Of a DNA stretch of 23,567 bases, positions 7,597-15,590 are shown in pieces (position 1 is the stretch's first letter; each line of letters opens with the position of its first letter). The stretch is from SIG575 sp964507395. Its GTDB lineage: Bacteria; Bacillota; Clostridia; Oscillospirales; Acutalibacteraceae. The stretch covers positions 1-23,567 of the forward strand of contig CAZDQE010000033.1 in NCBI GenBank assembly GCA_964507395.1, written 5' to 3'. The notes under the pieces were generated by a model that was not told the DNA's origin, made no database searches, and saw only the letters and a program-made list of their open reading frames with translations. The translations under genes and the position numbers were made by a program.

Positions 7597-8976
7597 TTAA
7601 AATTTAATTTTTTCTTCAATATATGCTGCAACTTCATCAATGGGAAGTCTTACCTGTTCCATTGAATCTCTTTCTCTGACTGTTACACAACCGTCTTCGA
7701 GAGAATCAAAGTCGAATGTAACACAATACGGAGTGCCGATTTCGTCTTCACGGCGGTATCTCTTACCGATTGAGCCTGTTTCGTCAAAGTCTGTCATGAA
7801 GTGCTTGTTAAGTTTATCGTAAACTTTGAGAGCATCTTCTGAAAGCTTCTTTGAAAGGGGAAGAACTGCTGCCTTGTAGGGGGCAACTGCAGGACTCAGG
7901 TGGAGAACAACGCGTGTGTCATTCTTTTCTGCATCAATAACTTCTTCGTCATAAGCTTCACAGAGAAGTGCAAGAACAGTTCTGTCAAGACCGTATGTAG
8001 ATTCAATGATATAGGGAATATATCTTTCGTTTGTTTCGGGATCAAGATAGTCGATTCGCTGACCGCTGTATTCCTGATGTCTTGTAAGGTCGAAGTCAGT
8101 TCTGTTGTGTGTGCCGTTGATTTCGCCCCAGCCGAAGGGGAAGAGGAATTCGATGTCGCATGCAGCCTTTGCGTAGTGAGCAAGCTTTTCATGGTCGTGG
8201 TAACGGAGATTTTCTTCTTTGATACCAAGGTCTTTATAATACTGCATGCCGTATTCCTTGAAGTAATCGTAAAGGTCGTTGTCTGTGCCTTCCTTGCAGA
8301 ATGTCTGGAATTCCATCTGTTCAAATTCAATCGTTCTGAATGTGAAGTTGCCGGGAGTGATTTCGTTACGGAATGCTTTACCGATCTGACCGATGCTGAA
8401 GGGAAGCTTTGCTCTCATTGTACGCTGTACGTTGAGGAAGTTGACATATTCACCCTGTGCATTTTCGGGACGAAGGTAGATAACGCTCTTTGAATCGTTT
8501 GTAACACCGCGGAATGTCTGGAACATGAGGTTGAATTCACGGATGTCTGTGAAGTTGTGCTTGCCGCAGTTGGGGCAGGGGATTGAGTGAGCCTTGATGT
8601 ACTCAAACATTTCCTCTTTTGTCATGCCGTCTGCGTGAGCGTTCTCGTCAAAATCGTCAATGAGGTTGTCTGCTCTGTGACGCATTTTACACTCTTTACA
8701 GTCAAGAAGCGGGTCAGAGAAGCTTGCAACGTGACCGCTTGCTTCCCATACTCTGGGATGCATGAGGATATCAGCGTCGACTTCATAGCTGTTCTTTCTT
8801 TCCTGAATGAATCTTTTTCTCCATGTGTCCTTTACGTTGTTCTTGAGTCTTGCGCCGAGGGGGCCGTAGTCCCATGTGTTTGCAAGTCCGCCGTAAATTT
8901 CACTGCCGGGGAAGATGAAGCCTCTGCCTTTGCAGAGAGCAACTACTTTTTCCATAGTTTTTTCAGTGTTTTTCAT
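7597..8976 (-). CDS. glyS: Glycyl-tRNA synthetase, alpha2 type
   Basis: The enzyme charges tRNA-Gly with glycine and ATP as a cytoplasmic homodimer. The 459-residue protein is the single-chain (glyQS-type) class II form usual in Clostridia. Seen: the N-terminal CKGRGFIFPGSEIYGGLAN, two Cys pairs (93/96 and 134/137) that may form a zinc knuckle, motif 2 around Arg169 (RPENAQGEYVNF), FRNEITPGNFTFRTIEFEQM, motif 3 at STYGLDRTVLALL (326-338), and a C-terminal anticodon-binding domain from about residue 357. Motif 2 reads RPENAQGEY where many homologues have RPETAQGIF. AAGGAG (8991-8986) lies 9 nt before the ATG. It is the second gene of a two-gene operon, 20 nt after the phosphoesterase stop. No T-box leader fits in the available space. 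Confidence 0.97.
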   Translation of the reverse strand: MKNTEKTMEKVVALCKGRGFIFPGSEIYGGLANTWDYGPLGARLKNNVKDTWRKRFIQERKNSYEVDADILMHPRVWEASGHVASFSDPLLDCKECKMRHRADNLIDDFDENAHADGMTKEEMFEYIKAHSIPCPNCGKHNFTDIREFNLMFQTFRGVTNDSKSVIYLRPENAQGEYVNFLNVQRTMRAKLPFSIGQIGKAFRNEITPGNFTFRTIEFEQMEFQTFCKEGTDNDLYDYFKEYGMQYYKDLGIKEENLRYHDHEKLAHYAKAACDIEFLFPFGWGEINGTHNRTDFDLTRHQEYSGQRIDYLDPETNERYIPYIIESTYGLDRTVLALLCEAYDEEVIDAEKNDTRVVLHLSPAVAPYKAAVLPLSKKLSEDALKVYDKLNKHFMTDFDETGSIGKRYRREDEIGTPYCVTFDFDSLEDGCVTVRERDSMEQVRLPIDEVAAYIEEKIKF

Positions 8977-8996
8977 TTGTATCTACTCCTTAAATA

Positions 8997-9710
8997 TTAA
9001 ACGGTTTTTATAATATCGCCTGTAAGTGAATTCTCCGTCAGCATATTTATCACTTTCTGATAAACGGCGATATGGGTTGATGAAATGTACTTGTCAATGT
9101 GCATGCTTCCGAAGAACCAGCAACGGAATTCGCATGACTGACTTAATTCCTCAAGGTAAGTATTGAGACCTGTGATTCTTGCAGATTCGGTATCCTGCAG
9201 AAGCAGAAGTCCTTTTATTTTTGCAGGCGGCTCATGGGAAAGAATGAAGTCAACGCTGAAATCTCTTTCCTGAAGTCTTTTTGCGCCGTCAATAAGCTCC
9301 TGTCTTATGGGTGTTTCGTCACTTGACCATGTGTCTTTTTCATATCTTAAATCAATGTCGGGGCTTTCGCCGCCGCCCATGACGAAAATGCTTTTTCCTT
9401 CAAACTCGTAAATCTGCCCTCGCTGAAGATAATAAATATTGTCGCTTATCTTTCGGGCTAAACCGCCTTTGTACGTGCCTAATTTATAGTTTTTCAGAAG
9501 GTCAAAGTTTTCATGTGTTCCGTCGATAAAACAGATAGTGTATTTTTTTGAGGACAGCTTTTTAAGGTTTCTTTTTTCGGCGGGGCTGTTATCCCATACG
9601 AAGCCGAAATCACCGCAGACAAAAAGGGTATCGCCTTTTTTTAGCTTCTTTAGTTCTTTAACGGAAAATCTGTTAATGTTGCCGTGGGTGTCACCGGTTA
9701 CATACAGCAA
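8997..9710 (-). CDS. Calcineurin-like metallophosphoesterase
   Basis: This is a 237-residue cytoplasmic phosphoesterase with the five metal-binding blocks of the family. GDTHG is at 6-10 (Asp7, His9), GDFG at 33-36 (Asp34), GTHEN at 64-68 (His66, Glu67), SHEPP at 158-162 (His159), and GSMHID at 201-206 (His204). The third block is normally GNHE; here Thr65 stands in place of the Asn that usually touches the metal. The start is TTG at 9710-9708, because the only nearby ATG (9703) is out of frame and hits a stop at once, while AAAGGAGG (9725-9718) sits 7 nt before the TTG. The substrate is unknown. It precedes glyS in the same orientation by 20 nt and is probably co-transcribed. Confidence 0.85.
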   Translation of the reverse strand: MLYVTGDTHGNINRFSVKELKKLKKGDTLFVCGDFGFVWDNSPAEKRNLKKLSSKKYTICFIDGTHENFDLLKNYKLGTYKGGLARKISDNIYYLQRGQIYEFEGKSIFVMGGGESPDIDLRYEKDTWSSDETPIRQELIDGAKRLQERDFSVDFILSHEPPAKIKGLLLLQDTESARITGLNTYLEELSQSCEFRCWFFGSMHIDKYISSTHIAVYQKVINMLTENSLTGDIIKTV

Positions 9711-9717
9711 AGCGAAA

Positions 9718-9725
9718 CCTCCTTT
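9718..9725 (-). promoter_or_regulatory. Ribosome binding site that fixes a TTG start
   Basis: AAAGGAGG on the minus strand is 7 nt upstream of TTG (9710-9708). No usable ATG lies between it and the conserved VTGDTHG block, so the TTG is the start of the phosphoesterase. Confidence 0.8.
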
Positions 9726-9752
9726 ACTTTCACAAAATAATTGAAAATTAAC

Positions 9753-9781
9753 TTGATATACAGAAAAAATTAATATATAAT
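9753..9781 (+). promoter_or_regulatory. Predicted sigma-A promoter of the D-Ala-D-Ala carboxypeptidase gene
   Basis: TTGATA (9753-9758), 17 bp, TATAAT (9776-9781). The start of transcription near 9788 leaves only about 12 nt before the ATG at 9800 but 27 nt before the ATG at 9815. The 9711-9799 interval must also carry the leftward phosphoesterase promoter. A weak TTGTAT on the minus strand lies inside this -10 region, so the two may overlap. Confidence 0.75.
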
Positions 9782-9801
9782 AATGTATTATACAACAATA
9801 T

Positions 9802-9807
9802 GGGTGA
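9802..9807 (+). promoter_or_regulatory. Ribosome binding site that favours the start at 9815
   Basis: GGGTGA sits 7 nt before the ATG at 9815. It overlaps the in-frame ATG at 9800, which itself has no Shine-Dalgarno sequence ahead of it. Confidence 0.65.
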
Positions 9808-9814
9808 AATGTCT

Positions 9815-11137
9815 ATGAAAAAAACAGTAATTTTTTTATTAACTTCAATAATTTTTCTGTCTATATTAACTCCGATGACCTGTTATGCGGATTATAATGA
9901 CTCTGTTGACCTGCGCGCAGATATTGCCTGCATGATATGTATGGACAATGATGAGGCAATATTCAATAAAAACTATAATAAAAAAGCAGCTCCTGCAAGT
10001 CTTACGAAAGTTATGACGGCTCTTGTGGCTCTGGACAGATGTGAGGATTTGCAGTCACCCGTTGTAATTTCACAGTATGCCATTGATTCACTGGTAGGAA
10101 CTGACTCATCTACTGCAGGTCTTGTCCCGGGCGAAAAGGTTACGATGTACGATCTTCTCAACTGCCTTCTTGTAAAGAGTGCCAACGAAGCGGCAATTGC
10201 AATTGCGGAATATGTGGGAGGTTCTGTTCCTGCGTTCCTTGATATGATGAATGAGAAAGCGAAGGAATTGGGATGTACGGGCACAAATTATGTTAATGTG
10301 CACGGTCTTGACCAGGAGGGGCAGTATACAACAGCCCATGACATGTACTTAATCTGTAAAGAGGCAATGAAAGACCCTGTTTTTAAAAAAATAGTAGGTC
10401 AGACCAGTTATACAATGCCAAAAACAAACATGAATGAGGAAAGAATTCTTCCTTCAACAAATCTTATGATAAATTCAAACTATTCCGACTGCTATGTTTC
10501 ATACGCAACAGGTATCAAAACAGGTACAACTGATGATGCAGGCAGATGCTTTGTAACAATGGCAAGCAAAAACGGATACAACTACATTGCAATCATTATG
10601 GGTGCTGACCCGAATGATGCGACTGCAGGCGAAAATGCAGAAAATATTGCGTTTATCGAATGTAAAAAAATGATAGAATGGACATTTGCAAATATAAAAT
10701 ATAAGGTTGTTGCAGAAGAAAATGAAATTATTACGGTTATAGATGTGAAATATTCCTGGACAACTGATTTCCTTGAACTTGTGCCGTCTGAAGATGTTGC
10801 AGCACTTGTTCCTGCTAATCTTGATGCTTCAAGCGTTTACATTCAGCCCGACACAGATACACCTGAGTTTGTCAAGGCTCCCGTGAAAAAGGGTGAAAAG
10901 ATAGGCACCGCTACTGTTTACTACGCAGGGGAGGAAATTGCATCGGTGGATATGGTAGCATCGAAAAATGTCAGCCGAAGTCTGATTCTGGCATTGGGCG
11001 GTGCAATTGAAACGGCATGGAACAGTGTAATAGGTAAAATTATATTTATTCTTCTTGTTCTTCTTGCGGGAGGATATATCGGTTATACGGTTTATATCAA
11101 CAAAAAGAAAGGGAAGAAGGTAAGACGAAAAAATTAA
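9815..11137 (+). CDS. D-alanyl-D-alanine carboxypeptidase (PBP5 type, peptidase S11), membrane-anchored
   Basis: It trims the terminal D-alanine from peptidoglycan pentapeptides on the outer face of the membrane. Seen in the 440-residue protein: a signal peptide (1-25, ending TCYADYN), and the three penicilloyl-serine motifs in order, Ser62-LTK65, Ser122-AN124 and Lys235-TG237. A PBP5-like C-terminal domain follows, then a hydrophobic anchor near residues 405-432 with a very basic tail (NKKKGKKVRRKN). PBP5 enzymes often end in an amphipathic helix; here a full membrane span is present. The start at 9815 gives a clean MKKTVIFLLT signal peptide with GGGTGA 7 nt upstream. It has its own promoter and lies 91 nt before the next gene, which also has one. 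It resembles DacA/DacF; which paralogue is unclear. Confidence 0.94.
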   Translation: MKKTVIFLLTSIIFLSILTPMTCYADYNDSVDLRADIACMICMDNDEAIFNKNYNKKAAPASLTKVMTALVALDRCEDLQSPVVISQYAIDSLVGTDSSTAGLVPGEKVTMYDLLNCLLVKSANEAAIAIAEYVGGSVPAFLDMMNEKAKELGCTGTNYVNVHGLDQEGQYTTAHDMYLICKEAMKDPVFKKIVGQTSYTMPKTNMNEERILPSTNLMINSNYSDCYVSYATGIKTGTTDDAGRCFVTMASKNGYNYIAIIMGADPNDATAGENAENIAFIECKKMIEWTFANIKYKVVAEENEIITVIDVKYSWTTDFLELVPSEDVAALVPANLDASSVYIQPDTDTPEFVKAPVKKGEKIGTATVYYAGEEIASVDMVASKNVSRSLILALGGAIETAWNSVIGKIIFILLVLLAGGYIGYTVYINKKKGKKVRRKN

Positions 11138-11149
11138 CAATTTAATCTA

Positions 11150-11178
11150 TTGAAAAATTGCTCTATATATGGTATTAT
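11150..11178 (+). promoter_or_regulatory. Predicted sigma-A promoter of the secreted-protein operon
   Basis: TTGAAA (11150-11155), 17 bp, TATTAT (11173-11178), start of transcription near 11185. A start codon at 11169 opens the longest frame but falls inside the -10 region, so it cannot be translated from this transcript. AAGGAG (11213-11218) lies 10 nt before the ATG at 11229, which begins a normal signal peptide. Confidence 0.75.
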
Positions 11179-11228
11179 CTCAGTATGGGGTAATATCCAG
11201 ATGTTATATAAAAAGGAGAATCAGGAAA

Positions 11229-13286
11229 ATGAACAAAAAAGTCCTTAAGGTGCTCTCTGTTATCCTTGCAATTCTGATGGTTTCATCAACCTTCACAGTT
11301 GTAATGGCAACAGAAGCTACAACAGAAAACACAACAGCTTCAAACGTAAAAGATACGGTTTCTGAAGTTACAGGCGCACTTGACGAAATCGTTAACACTG
11401 ACGAAGCAACATGGACAGGTATCAAAACGCTTTTTGAAGACTATGTCAAAGGCTATAATGAGAGACATTCTCAGCCCGAAAATCAGTGGATCGTTACACT
11501 GAACGGCAAGGATTTTGACATTCTTTCTCTCGGCGGTTTTAAGGATGCTGTTCTCAACATCGGAACAACTCAGGAGCTTAAATATGTAGTTTTTGAGCTT
11601 CTTGAAAGTCTCGCATCAAAAATTCTCGGTGCTCTTGCAGATACTCTTCCCGATCCCGATTATTTCATGGACGAGAAGGACTATAAGAGCGAAAACTTCT
11701 ATGCAGGTACTTCTACACTTCTTGACGAGCCTGCAGCAGGTGCAAAGTGGCAGCTCGGTTATGCAAACGCAAGCCTTGTTCCCGATGACTGGCAGACAAA
11801 AGACTACTATCTCGGCGGCTTCATCGACTATAACAACGGTTTCTCAAACAATGTTGAATCAATAGTTGATGATATGAAGGTAAGAATCGTAGCAATGGAC
11901 GATTCATCAAACAGAGGCGTTTCAATTTTTGCAACAATCGACTCAATCGGTGTTTCAAATGCTTACATCAGACGTATCCGTGCAGAAATCGCAAAAATTG
12001 CGGCAGAAAAGAACATAACTCTTGCAAGTGTTAATGTTGCCGCAACTCACTCACACAGCGGTATCGACACACAGGGTCTCTGGACTAATCTTTTCCCCAA
12101 GCTTATGGGTAACCTCTTCAAGGGTTGGACAGGTCTCGGAACACTCGAAAAGGGTGTTGACGAGGATTACATGGAAATCGTTGTTGAAAGAACAGCAAAG
12201 GCAATGGGTGAAGCTCTTGACGATATGAAGCCCGGTTCTCTTACATACTCAAAGAAAGATATCGGTGACGGCTACTTCAACAATAAGAACCGTGACTCAG
12301 CAACATCAAAGGATAACACAGTAACACGCCTTATGTTTATCCCCGATGATGCAAATGCAACACCTACAATCATTGCTAACATGGCAGCTCATCCCGAAGT
12401 TGCAGGTCTTCCCACAGATGACGGTAAGGGCACAGGACGTGAGCTTTGCGGTGAATACATCTATTATATTGAAAAATATCTCAATGAATATGAAAATGAT
12501 ACACTTGCAGTTAATGAAGGCGGCGAAGGCTACAACTTCTACTTCATCAACGGTGCAATTGCGGGTATCTACATGGCAAGAGGTCTGACAGGTGACGGTG
12601 TTCCCACAGTACACCGCTATGAGGAGTCAATCCGTTACGGTACAGAAATCGGCAGAATTCTTCTTGCTCTCAATAAGACTGAGGAAGAAATCCTTGCAGA
12701 TGAAAATATTTCAGGCAAATCAATCATTGAGAAGGAAATTGCCGAATACGGTCTTGAGAACAGCTACACAATCTGGTATGAAGGCTGGACGAAGGTTGAT
12801 GAAATAGAAGTTGACCCCATTCTCAATGTAAGAATCAAGGAAATCAGAATTCCCGTAACAAACAACTTCATCAAGCTTGCAGGCAGAGCAAACCTTGTTA
12901 CTTATAACATCCTTAAAACAGAAAAGGGCGAATACGAGGTAGTTACAGAAACAGGCTATGTTGAGTTCGGTAAAATAATGAAGGCAGTTATGGTTCCCGG
13001 CGAAATGGTAACTGATATAGTTTACGGCGGCGGTTCAATCACAGCAGAAGGCTCTTTCTCATGTCAGGACTTCCAGTATGACGCACTTGTAGAAATTTTT
13101 GGTGACAAAGAGCTTACGGCATTCGGCCTTTGCAACGATGCTCTCGGTTACATCGTTCCCGATAACGACTACACACTTATAAGCTACCATGAGCTTATCT
13201 CTATCGGCAGCCAGGCAGCATCTACAATCGTAGGAGCTCTCAGTGAAATCGCAGCAGAAGCTAACGCAACAACTCCTGCAGCATAA
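11229..13286 (+). CDS. Secreted protein of the neutral/alkaline ceramidase family
   Basis: The 685-residue protein has a signal peptide (1-29, MNKKVLKVLSVILAILMVSS, cleavage near VMA-TEA), a Thr/Glu-rich stretch, about 120 residues I cannot place, then the ceramidase fold. Seen: RIVAMDD, FATIDSIGVSNAYIRRI, AATHSHSGIDT with His274 and His276 (a Zn-binding block in family members), MAAHPEVAG with His388, and GLCNDALGYIVP with Asn636-Asp637 near the end. The characterised enzymes hydrolyse the amide of ceramide and carry a nucleophilic Ser in a block like NGxxGDxSP. The matching block here (441-449) reads NGAIAGIYM without that Ser. The substrate is therefore open; it may cleave another amide or be inactive. 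Codons are strongly C-ending (AAC, TTC, ATC), which suggests high expression. The next gene follows after 35 nt with no terminator. Confidence 0.8.
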   Translation: MNKKVLKVLSVILAILMVSSTFTVVMATEATTENTTASNVKDTVSEVTGALDEIVNTDEATWTGIKTLFEDYVKGYNERHSQPENQWIVTLNGKDFDILSLGGFKDAVLNIGTTQELKYVVFELLESLASKILGALADTLPDPDYFMDEKDYKSENFYAGTSTLLDEPAAGAKWQLGYANASLVPDDWQTKDYYLGGFIDYNNGFSNNVESIVDDMKVRIVAMDDSSNRGVSIFATIDSIGVSNAYIRRIRAEIAKIAAEKNITLASVNVAATHSHSGIDTQGLWTNLFPKLMGNLFKGWTGLGTLEKGVDEDYMEIVVERTAKAMGEALDDMKPGSLTYSKKDIGDGYFNNKNRDSATSKDNTVTRLMFIPDDANATPTIIANMAAHPEVAGLPTDDGKGTGRELCGEYIYYIEKYLNEYENDTLAVNEGGEGYNFYFINGAIAGIYMARGLTGDGVPTVHRYEESIRYGTEIGRILLALNKTEEEILADENISGKSIIEKEIAEYGLENSYTIWYEGWTKVDEIEVDPILNVRIKEIRIPVTNNFIKLAGRANLVTYNILKTEKGEYEVVTETGYVEFGKIMKAVMVPGEMVTDIVYGGGSITAEGSFSCQDFQYDALVEIFGDKELTAFGLCNDALGYIVPDNDYTLISYHELISIGSQAASTIVGALSEIAAEANATTPAA

Positions 13287-13321
13287 CTGAACTGAAATTT
13301 TTATTTAAGACGTGGTTATTT

Positions 13322-14467
13322 ATGAAAACAAATAAATTTGCTTTCAGGCTCTTCAGCATTGCAATGACCCTCGTTTTGATATTTGGCGTATCCGGTTTAT
13401 CTGTCCTTGCGGCAGATGAATCGGATTATGTTGCTGAATTCAGAATTTCAACTGATAAGGCATCGGTTGAAAAGGGCGAGGACGTAAAAGTCAGCGTTCA
13501 TTTAAAAACAAACTACTATATCTGCACAATGTCTCTTGCTGTAGTTTACAACAGCGAGGCGCTGATATTACAGAACACAAGTGAAACAAACGTTTCGGGT
13601 TTTCTTACCTTTTCAGGAAGCATGGCGGGAATGTACAGCACAAACGGCAACTGGAAATCTCCTGAAACTTTTTACACAAAACGAAACTCCAATACATCTT
13701 ACTGGTCACAGGAAGCTGTTATGAACAGGTATAAAATCGTGTATGCTACATGGGTGGCAGATACGTCAATTTCTTCCGGACTTGCTATGCTCAGCGAGGA
13801 GGAAGAAGTGCTTTCATTCACTCTCAAGGCTAATGAAGACATCGAAGATCTGTCCGAACTCGTTTTTATAAGCCTTGATTTCCGGAAAACCGCATCTGCT
13901 CCTCAGGGTATACTTTTTGTGGGAAGGTCAACCACAGAGGAATACTCTATCGACAGTATGGTAAGTGTGGGTCAGACGATTGTCTATGACGGAACTGACC
14001 CGACAAAGAATGAGGTTGTTCCCGTGCTTGCCGATCTTACGGGTACGGTTCGGAGTTTCGGTGAGGAAACTGATGAGGTAACGATTAAACTCTGCAAAGA
14101 GGACGAAGAAAACGCCGATAGCATCACTGTTACAGGTAACTCTGCAGAATATGTTTTTGAAAATATCAAAAGCGGGACATACACTCTTGAAGTTTCAAAA
14201 GATAATCATGCTGTAAGAACCTATGAGGTTACTGTAAACGGTGAGGATATCACGCAGGATGCAAAAATTCACCTTATCGGTGATGTCACCGGTGACGGAA
14301 AGGTGAACACTATTGATGTAGCACGTGCAAACACATGTGCAAAAGGTGTGTCCGCTCTTTCTGAATATGAATATGCTTGCGCAGATGCAAACGGCGACGG
14401 AAGAGTTAATACTCTTGATGCAGCACGTATGAATTCGCACGCAAAGGGTGTTTCGCTGCTCTGGTGA
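13322..14467 (+). CDS. Secreted cohesin-like / CnaB-like / dockerin protein
   Basis: The 381-residue protein has a signal peptide (1-30, ending SVLAADES). A beta-rich domain at 35-224 starts with KASVEKGEDVKVSVHLKTN and resembles cohesin or related bacterial Ig-like folds. Residues about 236-315 look like a carboxypeptidase-regulatory/CnaB-type domain (SGTYTLEVSKDNHAVRTYEV). A type I dockerin occupies 320-381, with two calcium loops: Asp321, Thr323, Asp325, Asn329, Asp332 and Asp355, Asn357, Asp359, Asn363, Asp366. Dockerins bind cohesins to build extracellular complexes. The upstream Shine-Dalgarno is weak, so translation may depend on the previous gene 35 nt away. The first domain is about half identical by eye to the same region of the next gene. 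The dockerin call is secure, the cohesin-like call moderate, and the partner unknown. Confidence 0.85.
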   Translation: MKTNKFAFRLFSIAMTLVLIFGVSGLSVLAADESDYVAEFRISTDKASVEKGEDVKVSVHLKTNYYICTMSLAVVYNSEALILQNTSETNVSGFLTFSGSMAGMYSTNGNWKSPETFYTKRNSNTSYWSQEAVMNRYKIVYATWVADTSISSGLAMLSEEEEVLSFTLKANEDIEDLSELVFISLDFRKTASAPQGILFVGRSTTEEYSIDSMVSVGQTIVYDGTDPTKNEVVPVLADLTGTVRSFGEETDEVTIKLCKEDEENADSITVTGNSAEYVFENIKSGTYTLEVSKDNHAVRTYEVTVNGEDITQDAKIHLIGDVTGDGKVNTIDVARANTCAKGVSALSEYEYACADANGDGRVNTLDAARMNSHAKGVSLLW

Positions 14468-14508
14468 AAACAATTATAGTCAGCATTTACTAAAGGAGTT
14501 GATATGAG

Positions 14509-15486
14509 ATGAAAAAAACTTTCAGCAAAATTATTTCGGTTCTTTTGCTGGTAACGATGCTTTTTTCCATGGGCATTGTTTCTTCAGCAGCATCTGAATC
14601 AAGCTATGTTGCAACGTTTTCAATTGATCTGGACAAATCTTCTGTTGCAAAAGGCGAGGATGTAACGGTCAGCGTAAATCTTAAAACAAACTACTATATT
14701 TATTCAATGGAGCTTCCCGTGATTTATGACGGCGATGCTTTTGAAATTCAGAACACAAGCGTAACAAGTCTTAAATCTTTCCTTTCTTTTAAAGGAAAAA
14801 TGGCAGATGCTTACAGGACAAACGGAAACTGGAAATCTCCCGCAGATTTCTACACAAACCGTAACTCAAACACCGAATACTGGTCACAGAAAGAAGTTAT
14901 GGACAGATATAAGATCGCGTTTGCTTCATGGTCAGCCGATTCAACTCTTAATGACGGTAAAGCAATCAGACTTTCCAACGAGGAAACTATAGTTACATTT
15001 GTTCTCAAAGCAAAGAAAGATATTAAGGACACAGACGGTCTTGTTTTCCTCAGTCTGGATTTCCAGAAAACATCAGAATTTGCAGGCGGCAGACTTTTCT
15101 GCGGCAGAAGCAAGACGGAAAAAATAGATGTTAATAACTTTGTTGCAGTAGGACAGACTATCAAGTATGACGGCTCTGCTCCCAAACAGGAGGAAGCAAA
15201 GGCAGACAGCACAATTGTAGTTAACTATAAGGCAACCGCAAGCCTTAAGGATGAGCTTAATTCAACAATCCTCAAGGATTACAAGCTTAAATGGTCTTCT
15301 TCAGATGAGTCTGTTGTTACAGTTGATGAAGACGGCAATATTTACGGCGTAAAAGCGGGCAGTGCTACTGTTACCGCAACATCAACTGACGGAAAGTTTA
15401 CAAAGACCTTTGATGTTGAAGTAAATTATTCTGTTCTTCAGTGGATTATAATTATTGTCCTCTTCGGCTGGATCTGGTACATCTAA
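14509..15486 (+). CDS. Membrane-anchored cohesin-like / Big2 surface protein
   Basis: This is a paralogue of the preceding gene with a different C-terminus. The 325-residue protein has a signal peptide (1-28), then the same beta-rich domain at 32-222, sharing GNWKSP, FYT-RNSNT-YWSQ and VGQTI-YDG. A bacterial Ig-like group 2 domain follows at about 237-304 (LKWSSSDESVVTVDEDGNIY and VKAGSATVTATS). A C-terminal membrane span at 307-325 is rich in Trp and ends at the stop with no basic tail and no LPxTG. It would sit on the outer face of the cell membrane. If the shared domain is a true cohesin, this would be a cell-bound receptor for dockerins such as the one encoded upstream; that is inference. 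AAAGGAG lies 10 nt before the ATG, and a terminator follows the stop. Confidence 0.8.
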   Translation: MKKTFSKIISVLLLVTMLFSMGIVSSAASESSYVATFSIDLDKSSVAKGEDVTVSVNLKTNYYIYSMELPVIYDGDAFEIQNTSVTSLKSFLSFKGKMADAYRTNGNWKSPADFYTNRNSNTEYWSQKEVMDRYKIAFASWSADSTLNDGKAIRLSNEETIVTFVLKAKKDIKDTDGLVFLSLDFQKTSEFAGGRLFCGRSKTEKIDVNNFVAVGQTIKYDGSAPKQEEAKADSTIVVNYKATASLKDELNSTILKDYKLKWSSSDESVVTVDEDGNIYGVKAGSATVTATSTDGKFTKTFDVEVNYSVLQWIIIIVLFGWIWYI

Positions 15487-15506
15487 AAGATAAAAATAAA
15501 CTTACG

Positions 15507-15544
15507 GCAGGTATTTTCTCGCGGAAATACCTGCTTTTTATTTT
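15507..15544 (+). terminator. Rho-independent terminator after the cohesin-like gene pair
   Basis: GCAGGTATTT (15507-15516) pairs perfectly with AAATACCTGC (15525-15534) around an 8-nt loop. It is followed by TTTTTATTTT. It closes the secreted-protein operon and separates it from the energy operon. Confidence 0.92.
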
Positions 15545-15560
15545 CCCATAAAATTAGAGT

Positions 15561-15578
15561 TTGTTAAAAGTTTAATTA
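15561..15578. promoter_or_regulatory. Possible Rex (NADH-sensing repressor) site ahead of the Rnf operon
   Basis: TTGTTAA-AAGT-TTAATTA matches the clostridial Rex consensus TTGTTAANNNNTTAACAA at 12 of 14 fixed positions; the left half is perfect and the right half has two mismatches. It ends 12 bp before the -35 hexamer. The region is AT-rich, so a chance match is quite possible. Rex control of redox and energy genes is well known in Clostridia. Confidence 0.35.
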
Positions 15579-15590
15579 ATGGAAAAACCA

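Noticed and set aside
7900..8493. 197-codon open frame on the plus strand opposite glyS
   Set aside because: It is antisense to a clear synthetase gene, has biased hydrophobic/Val/Cys composition from reversed codons, and no ribosome site or family resemblance.
9711..9814. T-box leader for glycyl-tRNA synthetase
   Set aside because: The synthetase is only 20 nt after the phosphoesterase gene, and the interval upstream of that operon is about 100 bp and filled by divergent promoters; no specifier stem or antiterminator could fit.
11141..11160. CAATTT...AAATTG hairpin after the carboxypeptidase gene as a terminator
   Set aside because: Only A/T pairs close a long loop, no T-run follows, and the sequence overlaps the -35 of the next promoter.
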